64,000 nt of DNA from Prinsepia uniflora (lineage: Eukaryota > Streptophyta > Magnoliopsida > Rosales > Rosaceae): positions 59,267,864 through 59,331,863 of the forward strand of contig CM064876.1 in the NCBI GenBank assembly GCA_032719365.1, written 5' to 3'. The notes beneath the pieces were generated by a model. It searched no databases. It worked only from the letters and a program-made list of their open reading frames with translations, and was not told the DNA's origin. Position numbers and translations under genes: made by a program. Position 1 is the stretch's first letter. Each line of letters opens with the position of its first letter. Positions 33,666-45,417 of this stretch are shown here, piece after piece.

Positions 33666-35382
33666 GTGCTCCTGTGAGCAAGCACCATTATCCATCGGAC
33701 AAAACTTAACCTAGCAAAGTTCCGTTAGGAAACATACGTTACGCAAGCGTCATCGGGCTAGGATCTTGCTCGATAGTGAAAATGATCCATCAAGCAAAAT
33801 CGAAATCAACGACGGTTGCTCGGTGGACGTATTTGCCGAGCAAATCCTTCGAAAACAAGATGGACGAGCATCCTTTCAACCTTTGCCCGACAGAGGTCCG
33901 TCGAGCGAACGTTGAATAGCATAACTTTGCCTGGTGAATCTTCGTTAGGCAAACTTCAAAATTGAAATACTTGCCTGACGAATCTTCGCTGAGCAACATT
34001 TAAAATAATTTTTTCTAAAAAAATATTTAATTTTGAATAATTATTTTAATATTTGAAGAATTGTATATATATATATATATATATATTTAATATTAATATA
34101 TATATATTTAAATAAATTCAATTAATAGAAAAATAGAAAAAGAAATGTAATATTTTTACATAATTAAAAATAAAATAAAAATATAATAAAACTAAACAGT
34201 CGGCGGTGGGTGATCATTGTCCAAGACAAGATGTCGACTCGGGTCTTGGGAATGCGAGCTAAGGCCATCCAGCACACGCTGACCTATTTGGCTGAACAGG
34301 AGTGAAAGCTGGGCCTGAATTGTCGCGCTTTGGGCATGCATTTGCTCATGTTGGGCCTCAAGCCGCGCATAATGGGCCTTAAGCTCATAGTCTCAGCTTT
34401 AAGGTACTCTATGTTACCCCTCAGCTGAGAGACCTCATAAAAATTGACTCCCAACGAAGAACATGAAGATCGAATGGAGACATCTCGAAATAGCCCTTTC
34501 CTGGCGGCCTGGATAACCTTCCTAGGAAGTCTACCAAGCTGTCACGCCAAGATGGTAATTGACCTCCCAAGATTCTGCAATGGGATCTCAAGTTGTTTCT
34601 GGGTCAATTATTCCTGAGTCAGCTGCATGTCTTCCACCATGGCCACATAAAAATCGGACTAAATTAATAATGTAAAAAATTAATTAATTTAAAAAAATTA
34701 AATATTTAATGACCGCAAAAATTGAAATGACATGAATAGCTTCAGCGGCCTTACTGCCTCACCCAATATAAACCTCCCCCTAGGCGTCGACTTCGGGGAA
34801 TAGCGACCTGTTGCGCGACGGGACTTATGTTGAGCCAATAAGTGATGTGATCCCTGTGGTGCTCAAATTTTTTCTTTGATTGGTTGATTTTGTTGGCCCT
34901 TGATTTTATCTGCACATTAGAAATATAATTATTAGTAATACAGAACTACGCATATTAGCATTCTAAATAGAAAAAATAAAACGATAAATTACCAGAAATT
35001 GATCGGTTATCCAGTGGTCGCATAACCAGAGCCTCCCCACTAGCTTGTCCCCTTGCATCTCTTCTTAAGGATTTTCCTTAACTTCATCATATGAATTCCA
35101 GAGTCCATAGTACACATATAGCTCGAACTTCGAGTTCGAGTGCCGCTTCTTCTAATGGGGGTGTATATGGGCCATGGGACTCAGATTGGTCTCATCCCAT
35201 TCAAAATTAATATGCAAACAAACACATTTCGAGCTCCGTTAGGGTTTATGTTATTAAGATGTCTACCGTCATCTTCGCTTTGGCGCTAATAATCACACCC
35301 ATGTCATGCACTAGCAGAGCATACATGTTCGGGTATGGTGCCTGCAGTCGTTCCACCCATATGACCTGGATCTTGTCATCTT
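33600..35382 (-). mobile_element. CACTA remnant (copy 1): 3' subterminal repeats and Transposase_24-like gene pieces
   Basis: The left part (33640-34010) is full of subterminal words such as TTGCCxGxCGAATCxTCGxxxxGCAA in both orientations, as at CACTA ends. It then holds AT-rich DNA with a TA run (34063-34086). A region (34200-35380) read on the minus strand recalls the Transposase_24/Ptta-type second protein of plant CACTA elements; a near-domain stretch with WLCDHWITDQF lies around 34990-35050. Many stops make it a pseudogene. The whole segment matches 36300-38084 in the same order and orientation. Homology ends near 35382, within the GACCTGGATC word. Confidence 0.65.
34063..34086. repeat. 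TA dinucleotide repeat
   Basis: A run of about 12 TA units, followed by further TATATA blocks to about 34110, inside the CACTA remnant. Confidence 0.85.
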
Positions 35383-35542
35383 CGCGTTAGTACAAAATAG
35401 TTTCGTATGAATAAATTATTTAGATTTTTTTGCACAAAGTTGGGCTCAAAATTAAAATCATACATAGAACATACTAAACACAATTAGTATGCTATAATAT
35501 GTTATCAATTTTATATTTTGGAATACCATACTGTACGGAACC
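35383..35542. other. AT-rich duplication junction
   Basis: No gene is seen. It lies between the end of the first CACTA copy and the recognisable copia integrase frame, and so holds the breakpoint of the direct duplication. The last 40 bases may already be copia. Confidence 0.4.
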
Positions 35543-35744
35543 ATGCCTAGGACTACTAAATCGTGTCCACATACTACACAACAAAATGGTCTTTTTGAAA
35601 GGAAGCACATACATCTTATCGAAACGACCATAGCCTTACCTCAAAATGCTTCTATGCCTTCTAAGTTTTGGTTCCATGCTTGTTTAATTTCTAACTACCT
35701 TATCAATTGTATGCTAACATTTTTCCTTCTTATAAAGTCCCACA
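35543..35744 (+). pseudogene. Ty1/copia integrase fragment
   Basis: An open frame carries SCPHTTQQNGLFERKH, the catalytic-Glu region of copia integrases (usual form: PHTPQQNGxxERK), followed by IALPQNASMPSKFW. This identifies a Ty1/copia polyprotein. It is cut at 35744 by an LTR-derived insertion and resumes at 36193. Everything upstream of this part of the polyprotein is missing. Confidence 0.8.
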
Positions 35745-36192
35745 TGACAGGACCTGCTCAGGTCTGAAAAACAGTTTGAAGTACAAAAACTACCTTGAAC
35801 ATGCACACATACAACACACAAACATAAAACATGCACACATACAACACACAAACATAAATATATACGTATATCTACTATGTTAAGTCGGTGCACAAAGAGA
35901 GAGGGAAAGTGACAAGGACACTTATCACCATCCCATGAAATCAACAAAATATCTCCTCGGTGCACAAAATACCATTGGGTAATTTTAGACCCATAAAAAA
36001 TTGGTACAATCTCTGATATTAATATACCGCTTGTCTAGGAACTCAGGACTCTAAGATCTACGTAACTATCTTCGGAAAAAAATTCAAAAAGTACCCGGTG
36101 CAAACAGTCAACTTTGAACTCCCAAGGACAAAACCATAAATTTTCTTTTTAATTTCTCAAAAATAACTTTTTCGAATATCCGGGTCATCACA
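35745..36192 (-). mobile_element. 448-bp LTR-derived insertion in the copia integrase, target duplication CCACA
   Basis: On the plus strand it starts TGACAGGACCTGCTCAGG and ends GGGTCATCACA, which reads as LTR ends in minus orientation. CCACA flanks it on both sides (35740-35744 and 36193-36197), and the copia frame continues after the second copy. At 448 bp it is far shorter than other LTRs here: the middle, with the hairpin arrays, is missing. A 27-bp direct repeat (ACATGCACACATACAACACA) occurs twice at about 35799-35850. The same repeat, split by a solo LTR, lies at 30340-33571. Confidence 0.75.
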
Positions 36193-36325
36193 CCACATCC
36201 TTCTCTTATTTGGTATTCCACTATCTTGGATTTCTTTAAACACTTTTGGATGTGCTTGTCACCCTTATCTTCATCCCTATGATGATTATACATTACAAAA
36301 GAAATCCATCTGGCCCAGGAAAGGT
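36193..36325 (+). pseudogene. Ty1/copia integrase fragment, continuation
   Basis: After the CCACA duplication the frame gives a segment with HPYLHPYDDY preceded by an FGCACHPY-like word, the standard integrase/core junction of copia elements. It is frameshifted once. Near 36325 it gives way to CACTA subterminal sequence. Confidence 0.65.
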
Positions 36326-38504
36326 GCTCCATCGAGCAAGCACCATCATCTGCTGGGTAAGAGGTTAACCTAGCGAAGCTCCATTGGGCAGCATACGTCA
36401 CACAAGTCTCGTCAGGTTAGGGTCTTGTTCGACGGTGAAGATGATCTGCTAAGCAAGACCGAAGTCAACGACGGTTGCTCGTTGGACGTATTTGCCGAGA
36501 AAATCCATAAAAAAAAAACGGATGAGCATCCTTTCAACATTTGCGCAGCAGAGGTCCATCGAGAAAACGTTGAATAGCATAACTTTGCTTGGCGAATCAT
36601 CGCTAGGTAATCATCAAAATGGAAATACTTGCCCGGTGAATCGTCGCCGAGCAACGTTTAAAATAAATTAAAAAAATTATTTTTTGAATAATTATTTTAA
36701 CATTTGAATAATTATATTTATTTAATATTAATATATATTTAAATAAATGTTGCTAATATAAAAATCGAAAAAAGTTAAAATTATAATAGCTAAATGAAAA
36801 TTAAAATAATATATATAAATAAATATAATATTTTTATGTTAAATGTAATATTTTTACATGATTAAAAAAATCTAATAAAACTAAATAGTTGGCAGTGGGT
36901 GATCATTGTCTTGGATGGGCTTTCGACTCAGGTCCTAGGACAGCGAGGCAAGGCCATTTGGTACACGCAGACCTATTTGGCTGAATAAGAATGAAAGTTG
37001 GGTCTGAATTGCCGCATTTTTGGGATTGCATTTGCTTGTCTTGGGCCTCAACCCGAGCATAATGGGTCTTAAGCTCGACATTCTCCCCTTGTACATGTTG
37101 CCCCTCAGTTGAGAGACCTCATCGGGATGGACTCATTGGGAAGAACTTGAAGATCGACTCAAGACATCCCGAAAGAGCCCTTTCTTGGGGTCCCAGACAA
37201 CTTTCCCGGGACGTCTACCAAGCTGGCACTCCAGGATGGTAATATACCTTCCGAGATCCAGTAACTTGTCCTGCAACAGGACGTCATGTTGTTGTTGGGT
37301 CAGTTATTCATGAGTCTGCTACACGTTTTCTACCATGGCCGCTTACAAATTGAAATAAATTAATAATTAAAAAATGAATTAATTAAAAAAAAAATTAATA
37401 TTTAATGACTGCAAACATTGAAATTACGTGAATAGCTTCAGCCACTTGACTGCCTCACCCAACATAAACCTCCCCCTAGGTGTCTACTTCAGGGAATAGC
37501 GACCCAATTGCGCGACGGGACTTAAGTCGAGCCAATAAGGGGCGTGATTCCCCGTGGTGCTCAAATTTCTTCTTTGCCCGATTCATTTTGTTGGCCCTTG
37601 ATTTTATCTCCACATTAGAAAAATAATTATTACTAATACGGAACTACGTAAGTTACAATTCTAAATAAAAAATAAAACGATAAATTACTAGAAATTGTTC
37701 GGTTATCCAATGGTCGTATAACTAGCTTCATCATACGAACTCCATAGTTCGTAGTATGCATGTAGCTTGAACTTCCAGTCTAAGTGCTGCTTCTACCAAT
37801 GGTGGTTTATATGGGTCATGCGACCTGGGTTGGACTCATACCATTCAAAATTAATCTGCAATCAAATATTAAAGTATATTAAATTATTAAAAATAATAAA
37901 AAATAATAAAAAATAATAAAAAATAATAAAAATTGTAAGAAAAAGGTCATACTTGTAAAGTAGACGAACACATTTCGAGCTCCGTTGGGGATTATATTAT
38001 GAAGGTGTTTGCTGTCATGCACTAGCAAAGCATGCACATTTGGGTACGGTGCCTGCAGTCGTTCCACCCACACGACCTGGATCATGTTGCTTGTCGTTCT
38101 CTAGATCCACTGTGACTTTAACCCCTTGCTGATGCCGCATACTTTTACGGTTCTCCCTGATAAATAATAAATAAATATCCATTATAAGATTCAATAATCA
38201 AAAATTGATCCAATATTAAGAAAATCAATCCAATATTCAAACATCAATCCAATAATTAAACATTATTCCAAATTTCAAATATTATTAATTTAATAATCAA
38301 ACATCACGAAGAATAAAAAAAAAAATCATAGTTCATGATAGGACTTACAATGAGGAAGAGAGAGAGGAGGTCGTGGTTGGAACTTCAGGTTTGGAGGTTT
38401 GAGTCACGGGCTTGGGGCGTAGCAGTGACATAATTTACGATTTGGGTCCTAGGTTGGGAGGTTTGGGTCATGGGTTGGGATTTTTTGTGGTTTGGGATTT
38501 ATTG

Positions 38505-38596
<92 letters not shown>

Positions 38597-39717
38597 AGAG
38601 AGACAGTGTGAAAGAGATGAGAGTGAGGTTTGAGGGTTAATTTGGTTTTGTTGTAAAGGCAGCAAACTAAGCATGAAGAAGAAGATAAAGTGAGGAGAGA
38701 AAAGTCAAGGAAAGGCCACTCACTCGTCTCCTTATGCCTCTGGTGATTTGGCCCTACCCCATTCAAAAGTACGTGTTCCGTGTTGTATAGTTTGTGACCT
38801 ACGAGGTGAAATTTCGACTGAGGGAAATTTCAGCAGCATCGCCCTACAGTTCTCCAACTGTACGACTTAGATATTTTAAATGAATATCTAGTATGCATTC
38901 GGAGAACATTGAGAAGATATAAACTGAATTTCTAACGATCCTAACCTAACCACATAGACAACAAACTACACAACACATAGTTGTACACTCCCAAACTGTC
39001 CCGATAAATGGACAAGTCAAGATTGATTCAATCAATCCGATTCACTGACTCTCAAACGGGTCTAAGATTTTCCATCGAATTTCTTTATAAAAAGTTAATC
39101 AACCTGATTAACTTCGCATTAATAGATAAATCATATTCCCTAGAACAATTATATCCAGAATTCTAAACATTTTTGACAAATGTTCCACAATAAATCACAA
39201 TTAATTAACATAATTAAATCAAAAAAAAATTGAAAAGTTAAAATGAGAGGAAAATGCACATACCTTTTATAAGTAATCCTTCAAATCAACCACAAATTAC
39301 CTAAAACAAGAAACAATTTTAGCTTTTAATAACAAATAAAAATCGAAAAAAAAAAAAAAAACAAAATCCTTAAACCTTAGATGAAGTAATGATGAGTAAT
39401 GATGAATTGATGATGATGTGATGAAGTGATGATGAAGTGATGAAGAAATGATGATGAAATTATGTATGGAAGGTGAGAGTGAGTGAGAGAGGGAGTAATG
39501 AAAGAGTTATGAGGAAGAAGATGAAGAAATGCATCTGCTGGTTGCTTTTAATTAGTTCAGACCCTTGCCCGATGAAGGATTCGTCAGGGAAACTTCAATG
39601 AACCGCCAGGTAAGATTTAAGCGTCAAAATGCCATCCCACCAAAACTTTTCCCGATGGGGGCCAACGAAAAAGGTTTTCCTGGCGAAGCTAGTTCGCCGT
39701 CAAGTCCACTTTACCGA
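36326..39717 (-). mobile_element. CACTA element B (copy 2), internally deleted, minus strand
   Basis: Left end: subterminal repeats (36330-36660). Next come AT-rich DNA and a Transposase_24-like region with many stops (36890-38110). The (GA)n leader is at 38512-38590. The conserved CACTA leader (38760-39400) matches 14795-15440 in reverse complement. Right end: subterminal repeats (39555-39715) with GATGAAGGATTCGTCAGG and GGCGAAGCTAGTTCGCCG. The TNP2 transposase gene is entirely missing, so it could move only with help. It lies inside a copia element: integrase is to the left and reverse transcriptase to the right. The copia sequence between them is lost, and no clean 3-bp target duplication is visible. 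Confidence 0.7.
38512..38592. repeat. (GA)n microsatellite
   Basis: About 40 GA units lie in the 5' leader of CACTA element B. The Arg-Glu and Ser-Leu repeat peptides that translate from it are artefacts. Confidence 0.95.
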
Positions 39718-40856
39718 TGTCTTGAATGAGGAAGTGTACATGGGTAAGCCACTAGGTTTCATTCATTCTTACTAACATCATCATGTGTGCAAATTGGAGA
39801 AGCCCCATTATGGTCTGAAGCAAGTTCCTCGATCTTGGAATGCTCGTTTCACTAGTCATATGCTCAAATTGGGTTTTGTTCAATCTAGCCCTGACTCAGC
39901 CTTATTTTTCTTACAACATGACATAATGTTACGTTTTGTGTTATTATTTGTTGATATTTTTGTGACTGGTAATAACTTAGTTGCTATGACATGTTTGGTG
40001 ACTCCTTTAGTCACGATTTTGATATGAAGGATCTAGGAGCTCTTTCCTACTTACTTGGTCTTTAAGTCTATTGTCATGAGAATGGCTTGCGCCTAATCAA
40101 AGAAGGTATGCCTCTAATCTCTTAGCAAAAGTGGGCATGCCTCAGTGTGGATCTATCACCACACGTATGGACCCTGATGTCAAATTTCTTCTTATAGATG
40201 GCTCTCTTCTCCTCGACCCATTATTCTATTGAAGTACTATAGGTGCCCTTCAATATTTGATATTTAATCGACCAGAAATTGTGTTTTACGTCAATATAAT
40301 GCGCCAATTTATGCATGCTCGTACTGAAGCTCATATGGTTGATGTAAAAAGTATTCTACGCTACATCCGTCGCATCCTTGATTTTATCATTCATTATACT
40401 TTAGGTTCGTTACATTTGCAAGTTTTTTCTTGATGTTAATTGGGGAGGAGATCCCAACACCCGTCAATCTGCTTCAGGGCATATAGTTTTTCTTGGTGGA
40501 AACCTCTTCTCTTGGAGTGCTAAGCAACAATCCAAAATGTCCCAATTTACAGCTGAGGCTAAGTATCTTGCCCTTGCTATCACTGCATGTCAGCTATTGT
40601 GGATTTCCTACTTGGTCCATGATATTGATCTGTCACTACCACATCCTCCTTTAATATGGTGTGATAATCTCTCTGCCATATGGATGGTTCACAATCCCAT
40701 GTGCCATGGGCGTACCCACATGCAGATATACATGTACATTTCATTCAGGAATGTCTTCAGGCCAAAACTCTTCGATTATCACATGTCTCTTCCTTGGTCC
40801 ACATTCTTTTGTAAAAATATTTTGCTTTACCAACCTAGGATTCAATTGTGGGCGAA
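39718..40856 (+). pseudogene. Ty1/copia reverse transcriptase and RNase H, broken
   Basis: Successive frames carry copia reverse transcriptase marks: EEVYMGKPLGF, HYGLKQVPRSWNARF, LLFVDIFVTGNN (the usual YVDD box is FVDI here, so the catalytic pair is damaged), then SILRYIRRI. RNase H follows: QSKMSQFTAEAKYLALA and ACQLLWISYL with WCDNLSA. Stops near 40027, 40063 and in the RNase H part, plus at least one frameshift, kill it. The N-terminal part was displaced by CACTA element B. It is followed by a 3' LTR. Confidence 0.85.
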
Positions 40857-41185
40857 TGTTAGAGAGAAGATAAAACCAACTCAGCAAGATAAGTTAGGCT
40901 ATTCTAGCTGTTCTACAGTTGTAAGGTTGTTATCCTCGGTGTCAAGTTGTTAGAGAAATCTATTAGGCCGGTTAGAAAGCTAAGCATGTACTCGTGTATA
41001 TATAGGAAGTATGTCAGCACAGACTCTCAAAAACTATATATATGGTTGTATGTAAAACTAGGTAAGGAAAATGAATGGTGATACAATTGAGCAATAACTC
41101 TCTTTCTCAAACTCTCTCATCTCAATTTGTCTCAAACGTTTTCTTCATCTTCTTTCTTTATTACTAGGCAATCTCATCATTAACA
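40857..41185 (+). mobile_element. 3' LTR of the copia element
   Basis: It starts TGTTAGAGAG and ends ATTAACA, so the terminal five bases are inverted (TGTTA/TAACA). A short purine-rich TTGTGGGCGAA precedes it. At 329 bp it has the usual copia size and carries a TATA box (TGTATATATAGG, about 40993) and a TTTCTCAAACTCTCTC tail. No matching 5' LTR lies in the window. Confidence 0.8.
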
Positions 41186-41458
41186 GATATCATGATTTAT
41201 TTCATAAGGGTCAGCCGTATTCTAAAATGCCTGAAAATGATGCTAGTTACTCTATTTGATTGTTCTCTATAACACTATTCTTAGGGCAGGCTATGTAGTA
41301 AGCCCCGGAGGAGCTTTTGGATGAAGACCATCCTTCACTCTTCGGACCCTTCAAATATGAAAAATATCTTGTATCGATCCTTGAATTTACTATCAACATA
41401 AATTTGACCTTTCCCAAAATATATTCCATCTTTTCATCCCTCTTGATTTTTAAATATA
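41186..41458. other. Unassigned stretch between copia LTR and CACTA end
   Basis: No gene is supported. A minus-strand frame ends at 41247 with a Ser-rich peptide (SEGWSSSKSSSGAYYIACP) but extends into the CACTA end without any known domain. Confidence 0.4.
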
Positions 41459-42179
41459 CACAATAAAAATTACAAGAAACAAGGAACAAGTTTTTACCCG
41501 GCGAAAAGCAGTCGTCCGGTAACATTACAAACTCGTCGGGTAACACAAAACCCGACAAGCCACCGTCGGGCTGCAAGTCGTCGAGTCGTTGCCATCAGGC
41601 TAGAATTTTTAATGACGAATTACCGTCAACCGTTGGGAAGCAGTCATTTCATCCGAAGCAACGATCATCGGTGAATATTCGTCGAGTAACACTAGGTTAA
41701 CGGATAACGCCCGACGAAAAAATCATGTTGGTCGGGCCATATTTTGCTCCGTGGGTAATCACTGAAGTAAAATATTCAGCGGGTTATGTTACCATGCACG
41801 TCAAGTAACCTATGAACATCACTTAAAAAGTTTTCGATGGTTATCCACCGAATCAAGATATTCGTCGGGTTACATTGACTTAATCATCGGGTAACATTTT
41901 GAATAGTAATTAAAATTATTCAGTGGATATACACCGATCAAAGATGGTCGTCGAGTAATAGGCTTATACTTCGTGGACAGAATTTAAGATTTTTTTTAAT
42001 TTACAAATTTTTTTATTTTGATAATTTCTATTTTTTTATATTCGTTAATTAACAAAATTATTATTAAAAATGAAAAATATATAAATTAAACAAAATTCAA
42101 ATTTGAAATTAGGAAATATATATATATATATATAATTTAAATTATTGTTTTCAACATATTTACAGCAAAATATAAAACA

Positions 42180-43890
42180 TAAACGACTACGAGTGGGGCT
42201 GGTCGGGGTGGTGAGGCTGGTCGGACGAGCCAAGCTGTTTGGACGGAGCATGCTTAGAGGGCTGACGAATTCCCATGTGTTGGAAGACCATCGCAAGCTA
42301 AGCACTAATCTCTGCGTTTTGGGCCTCAAGTCACTCGTTATGGGCCTTTAGTTCAGTGGTCTTGGTCCTGAGGTCGGTATAATTGCATCTTAACTCCAAG
42401 TACTACTCGAGATTGATGCCCCTACAAGAAGCATCGGAGCCAATCAAGATGTCTCGCTCCAGCCCTTTGTCAGCACCCAGGATGATCTTCCCTAGACATC
42501 AACCCAACTGTCACTCCAGGATCGCCCTCGAACGCTCCGGATCTAGCAGTTGTTGCTCTAAATGAGTGTCGAGCTATTGCTGGGTCAACTTCTCCAGGGT
42601 CTGCTAGACGTCTGCTAGCATTCCCACCTAAAAAATCATAACACATTTATTAATTTATTTCAAAATAAACGAATAATTAAAAAAATTAAATATAACTATT
42701 TAAACTTACATGATGAGCATAAGCATGCGGGTTCCCTCTGCCAGTGTACAATTGTCCCTAGGTATCCACCTCTAGGAACAATAAGTTGACATTGCACTGG
42801 TCCTCATGCCTGACTGCTATGGGACGTGACCCCCCATGGTGGTTCAACGTCTTCTTTCCCTGATTTCGCTTGTTGGCCTTCGATTTTTTCTATTTATTAA
42901 TAAATTTAATTAAATTTGGTAATGAAAAAGTATGATTAAAAATTGAACAAGTTAGGAAAATGAACTTACGATGTACTTAGGCATCACAAAGTGCGCACAA
43001 AGCCACTCCCACCCGACCTTTTGAGCACCGTCCAACTCTTGTGGAGGGTTGGCAAGTGCTTCCTCTGGGGTAGTCCAGCTTTTCCACCAGTTGTGGAACT
43101 CGTACTTCCACTCGGAATACCGCAGCTTCTAGTTCTGCCCCATTTTTTGACGAGGGTCGCATTCCTAATATCATAGTGAAAATTGACATGCAATAAATTA
43201 TTAAAAATAAGTAAAATCATTAAACTTATGAAAATTAATTAAAATCATTAAAAATATTTAAAAATACTTACATACAAGGCACCCCAACATAGGGCGAGGT
43301 GGTTCGGGGATTGCTCCCAGAAAGTGTCGTCCATCATGAGACAATGGGTGCGAAGAATGGTGCCCATGTCATGCACCATCAACCTATGGATCTTGACGAG
43401 TGCTTGACTGAGCTGATCAACGTAAACGACCTCGATCTTGGCGCTCGTCAACAACAAATCTATTGGGACGACCTCCCTTGGTTGATCCCACACACTATGA
43501 TGGATCTCCATACAAATTGGGCAAACATTAGTAAGAAAAATGAGCAAAAATCTAAATAAAAAACCTTTTGAAAACAATTATTGACCAACTCGCCCTCAGG
43601 GATCGTTCCAGTTGGATCCGGTCTGTTCCCATCGACCTGCTCCCCCAGGGGCTCAATATCAGAACGATGTTGCCCCCATTTCATTTAATGTTGCCGACGA
43701 GCAGACTTGGTGTAGGTCATACGTACTCCTCGACGGGGAAGTCGGGATCGGCGGGACTACTGGTGTGGTAGATGTTGGTGGAGGGATTGAAGTCAGGATC
43801 AACATGTCAGGTATCGGTGTCGAGCCGACATCCACCCTCGATGTGTTCGACACCGATGAGCTCACAACGTTCGCAGGTTCCTGAACTGTA
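42180..43890 (-). pseudogene. CACTA second-gene (Transposase_24/Ptta-type) remnant
   Basis: Pieces in different minus-strand frames fit the plant 'transposase, Ptta/En/Spm' proteins that accompany TNP2: a KKWGxN..WKYEFHNWWK stretch, then TTPEEALANPP and VGWEWLCAHF near 42970-43150. The N-terminal acidic part would lie at 43600-43890. Two shorter relatives are at 34200-35380 and 36890-38110. These proteins are thought to bind subterminal repeats. Frames are broken many times. Confidence 0.55.
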
Positions 43891-43919
43891 GTCGGTGAAG
43901 TGTGAGGTCAAGATAGTGA

Positions 43920-44600
43920 AGTAATTAGAGTGGGTGGCGACATCCACAAAAAAATTTACCAATAATCAATATTCAATAATAAAAAATTATCAATAAAAAA
44001 AAATTAATTCGTAATCAATAATCATTAAATAATAATGATAATAAACAATAATCAATAAAAATAATTAATAATAATAAAAACAAATTAATAATAATAATAA
44101 ACAATAAAAAATTAATAACTAATAATAAAATAATCAATAACATTTAAAAAAAATAAAAAATAACCAGTAGTAAAAAATAATTAATAATAATAATAAATAA
44201 TCAATCAATAATAATAAGAATAATCCATAATAGAAAAATCATTAAAAAATTAATTAAAAAATAAATAAAAATAAATAATTAATTATAAATAAAATTATTA
44301 TTATTATTAGTATTAATTACTAATATTCAATAACAATCAATAAATCTACATATAATCCACAAACAATCCACAAGAACTAATTAAACATTCAACGATATAT
44401 ATACATACATAACAATCAACCAGATATACATATACAATAACTAATCAAACAATCAACATTATATATGCATATATAAAAAAATAATAAACATTTATAAAAC
44501 TAGAAAACAATATAAAGAATATATATAATATATATATCAAAATAACAAATATAAACAATATAAACATTCATAAAAAAATCTACCGAATATTTATAAAATA
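43920..44600. repeat. AT-rich low-complexity tract (AAT/ATA arrays)
   Basis: Long runs of AATAAT and AATCAATAAT words, then TATATA runs. No gene. Confidence 0.8.
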
Positions 44601-44652
44601 AATAATTAAAGAATATATATATATATATATATGCATACATTGTGAAAGAAAT

Positions 44653-44659
44653 AGAGAGA

Positions 44660-44702
<43 letters not shown>
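44653..44702. repeat. (GA)n microsatellite in a CACTA leader
   Basis: About 24 GA units with two interruptions; a TA run lies just before at 44615-44632. As at 38512, it sits in a CACTA leader. Confidence 0.9.
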
Positions 44703-44710
<8 letters not shown>

Positions 44711-45417
44711 GAAACCTACAGTGGAAGATCGAGAGAGGAGGTGGCTGCTCTTGCAGGGCCAGCGGTGACAATCTTCGGTGGCGGCGATGACGAACAAGGC
44801 ATGAAGGGGCTTGAAGGGGCTAAAACAATTGGGAAGGAGAGAGACATGTTTGATGCTAAAAAAAATGGGCTTGGAGGAGCTGATAGATTTGCGGTTGTAG
44901 AGAGAAGAGAAGGTAGGTGATTGAAAATCTAAAAATTGAAGAAGAAGAAAAGCGAAGAAGAAGAAGACTCGATGTGTTTTAAACGTTTAAAGATCATTAC
45001 CCGACGAACCTTCGTCGGGTAGAAGCGGCGGTAAAATTGAAGCGACAGTGCATAATCAGAAGAAGAAGCGTCTGGTCGTTCACGAAAATTTGAGTTTACC
45101 GCCAAAATTTTCACAAAATTTTGAATTTGGCATACAAATTTTCATGCAAATTTTAGGCGGTAAATTTGAACTGTTAACTTAGAGATGTTACCCGATGGGT
45201 ATTTAATCTTACCTGACGATAATCGTCTCGCCCAACGAACATTTTACTAGGATTGATAATAGTTACACACTAAGCAATGTTTTCCAGAAAGGTTTAAAAT
45301 GTTACCTGGTAAATATTTGATGAATATTCATCGCGTAAAATTATAAGCCGAAGGAATAATCTTGAAATATTCATCATGTAACATGATAAAACAATGTAAT
45401 AAATGAATTTCCAATTT

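Larger units (their letters stand above)
30340..38110. repeat. Direct duplication: LTR relic + copia fragment + CACTA 3' half, two copies
   Basis: Copy 1 is 30340-30509 plus 33330-35382 (split by the solo LTR 30510-33329). Copy 2 is about 35800-38084. Each has the same order and orientation: LTR-derived repeat, copia integrase piece, CACTA subterminal repeats, Transposase_24-like region. Matching words occur along the whole length, such as GGGTGATCATTGTC (34208 and 36898), GACCTATTTGGCTGAA (34282 and 36981) and CCTGCAGTCGTTCCACCCA (35341 and 38051). Divergence is large, so the event is old, and the solo LTR entered copy 1 afterwards. Confidence 0.75.
41459..45390 (-). mobile_element. CACTA element C1 with Transposase_24-like gene, minus strand
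   Basis: The left end begins near CACAATAAAAATTACAAG (41459), a decayed CACTA tip. Next come dense subterminal repeats GTCGGGTAAC and CCCGACGA in both orientations (41500-41960). On the minus strand a Transposase_24-like region (42180-43890) contains the WEWLCAHFVMPKY stretch near 42975-43015. AT-rich low-complexity DNA (43920-44600) and a (GA)n leader (44653-44702) follow. Subterminal repeats return at 44995-45385 (CCCGACGAACCTTCGTCGGG is a 20-bp perfect palindrome, 45001-45020). The right tip is not clear, and the element may instead be the left half of a larger one ending at 55244. Confidence 0.6.

Noticed and set aside
38412..38766. Open frames rich in Arg-Glu or Ser-Leu
   Set aside because: They are translations of the (GA)n microsatellite at 38512-38592; the same holds for 44580-44920.
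41247..41576. 109-codon minus-strand frame as a host gene exon
   Set aside because: It crosses the CACTA boundary at 41459 and its upstream half is subterminal repeat; only the Ser-rich C-terminal part could be host sequence, and nothing supports it.
43299..43884. Plus-strand open frames of 67-90 codons as a host gene
   Set aside because: They are antisense to the Transposase_24-like region and have no recognisable domain.
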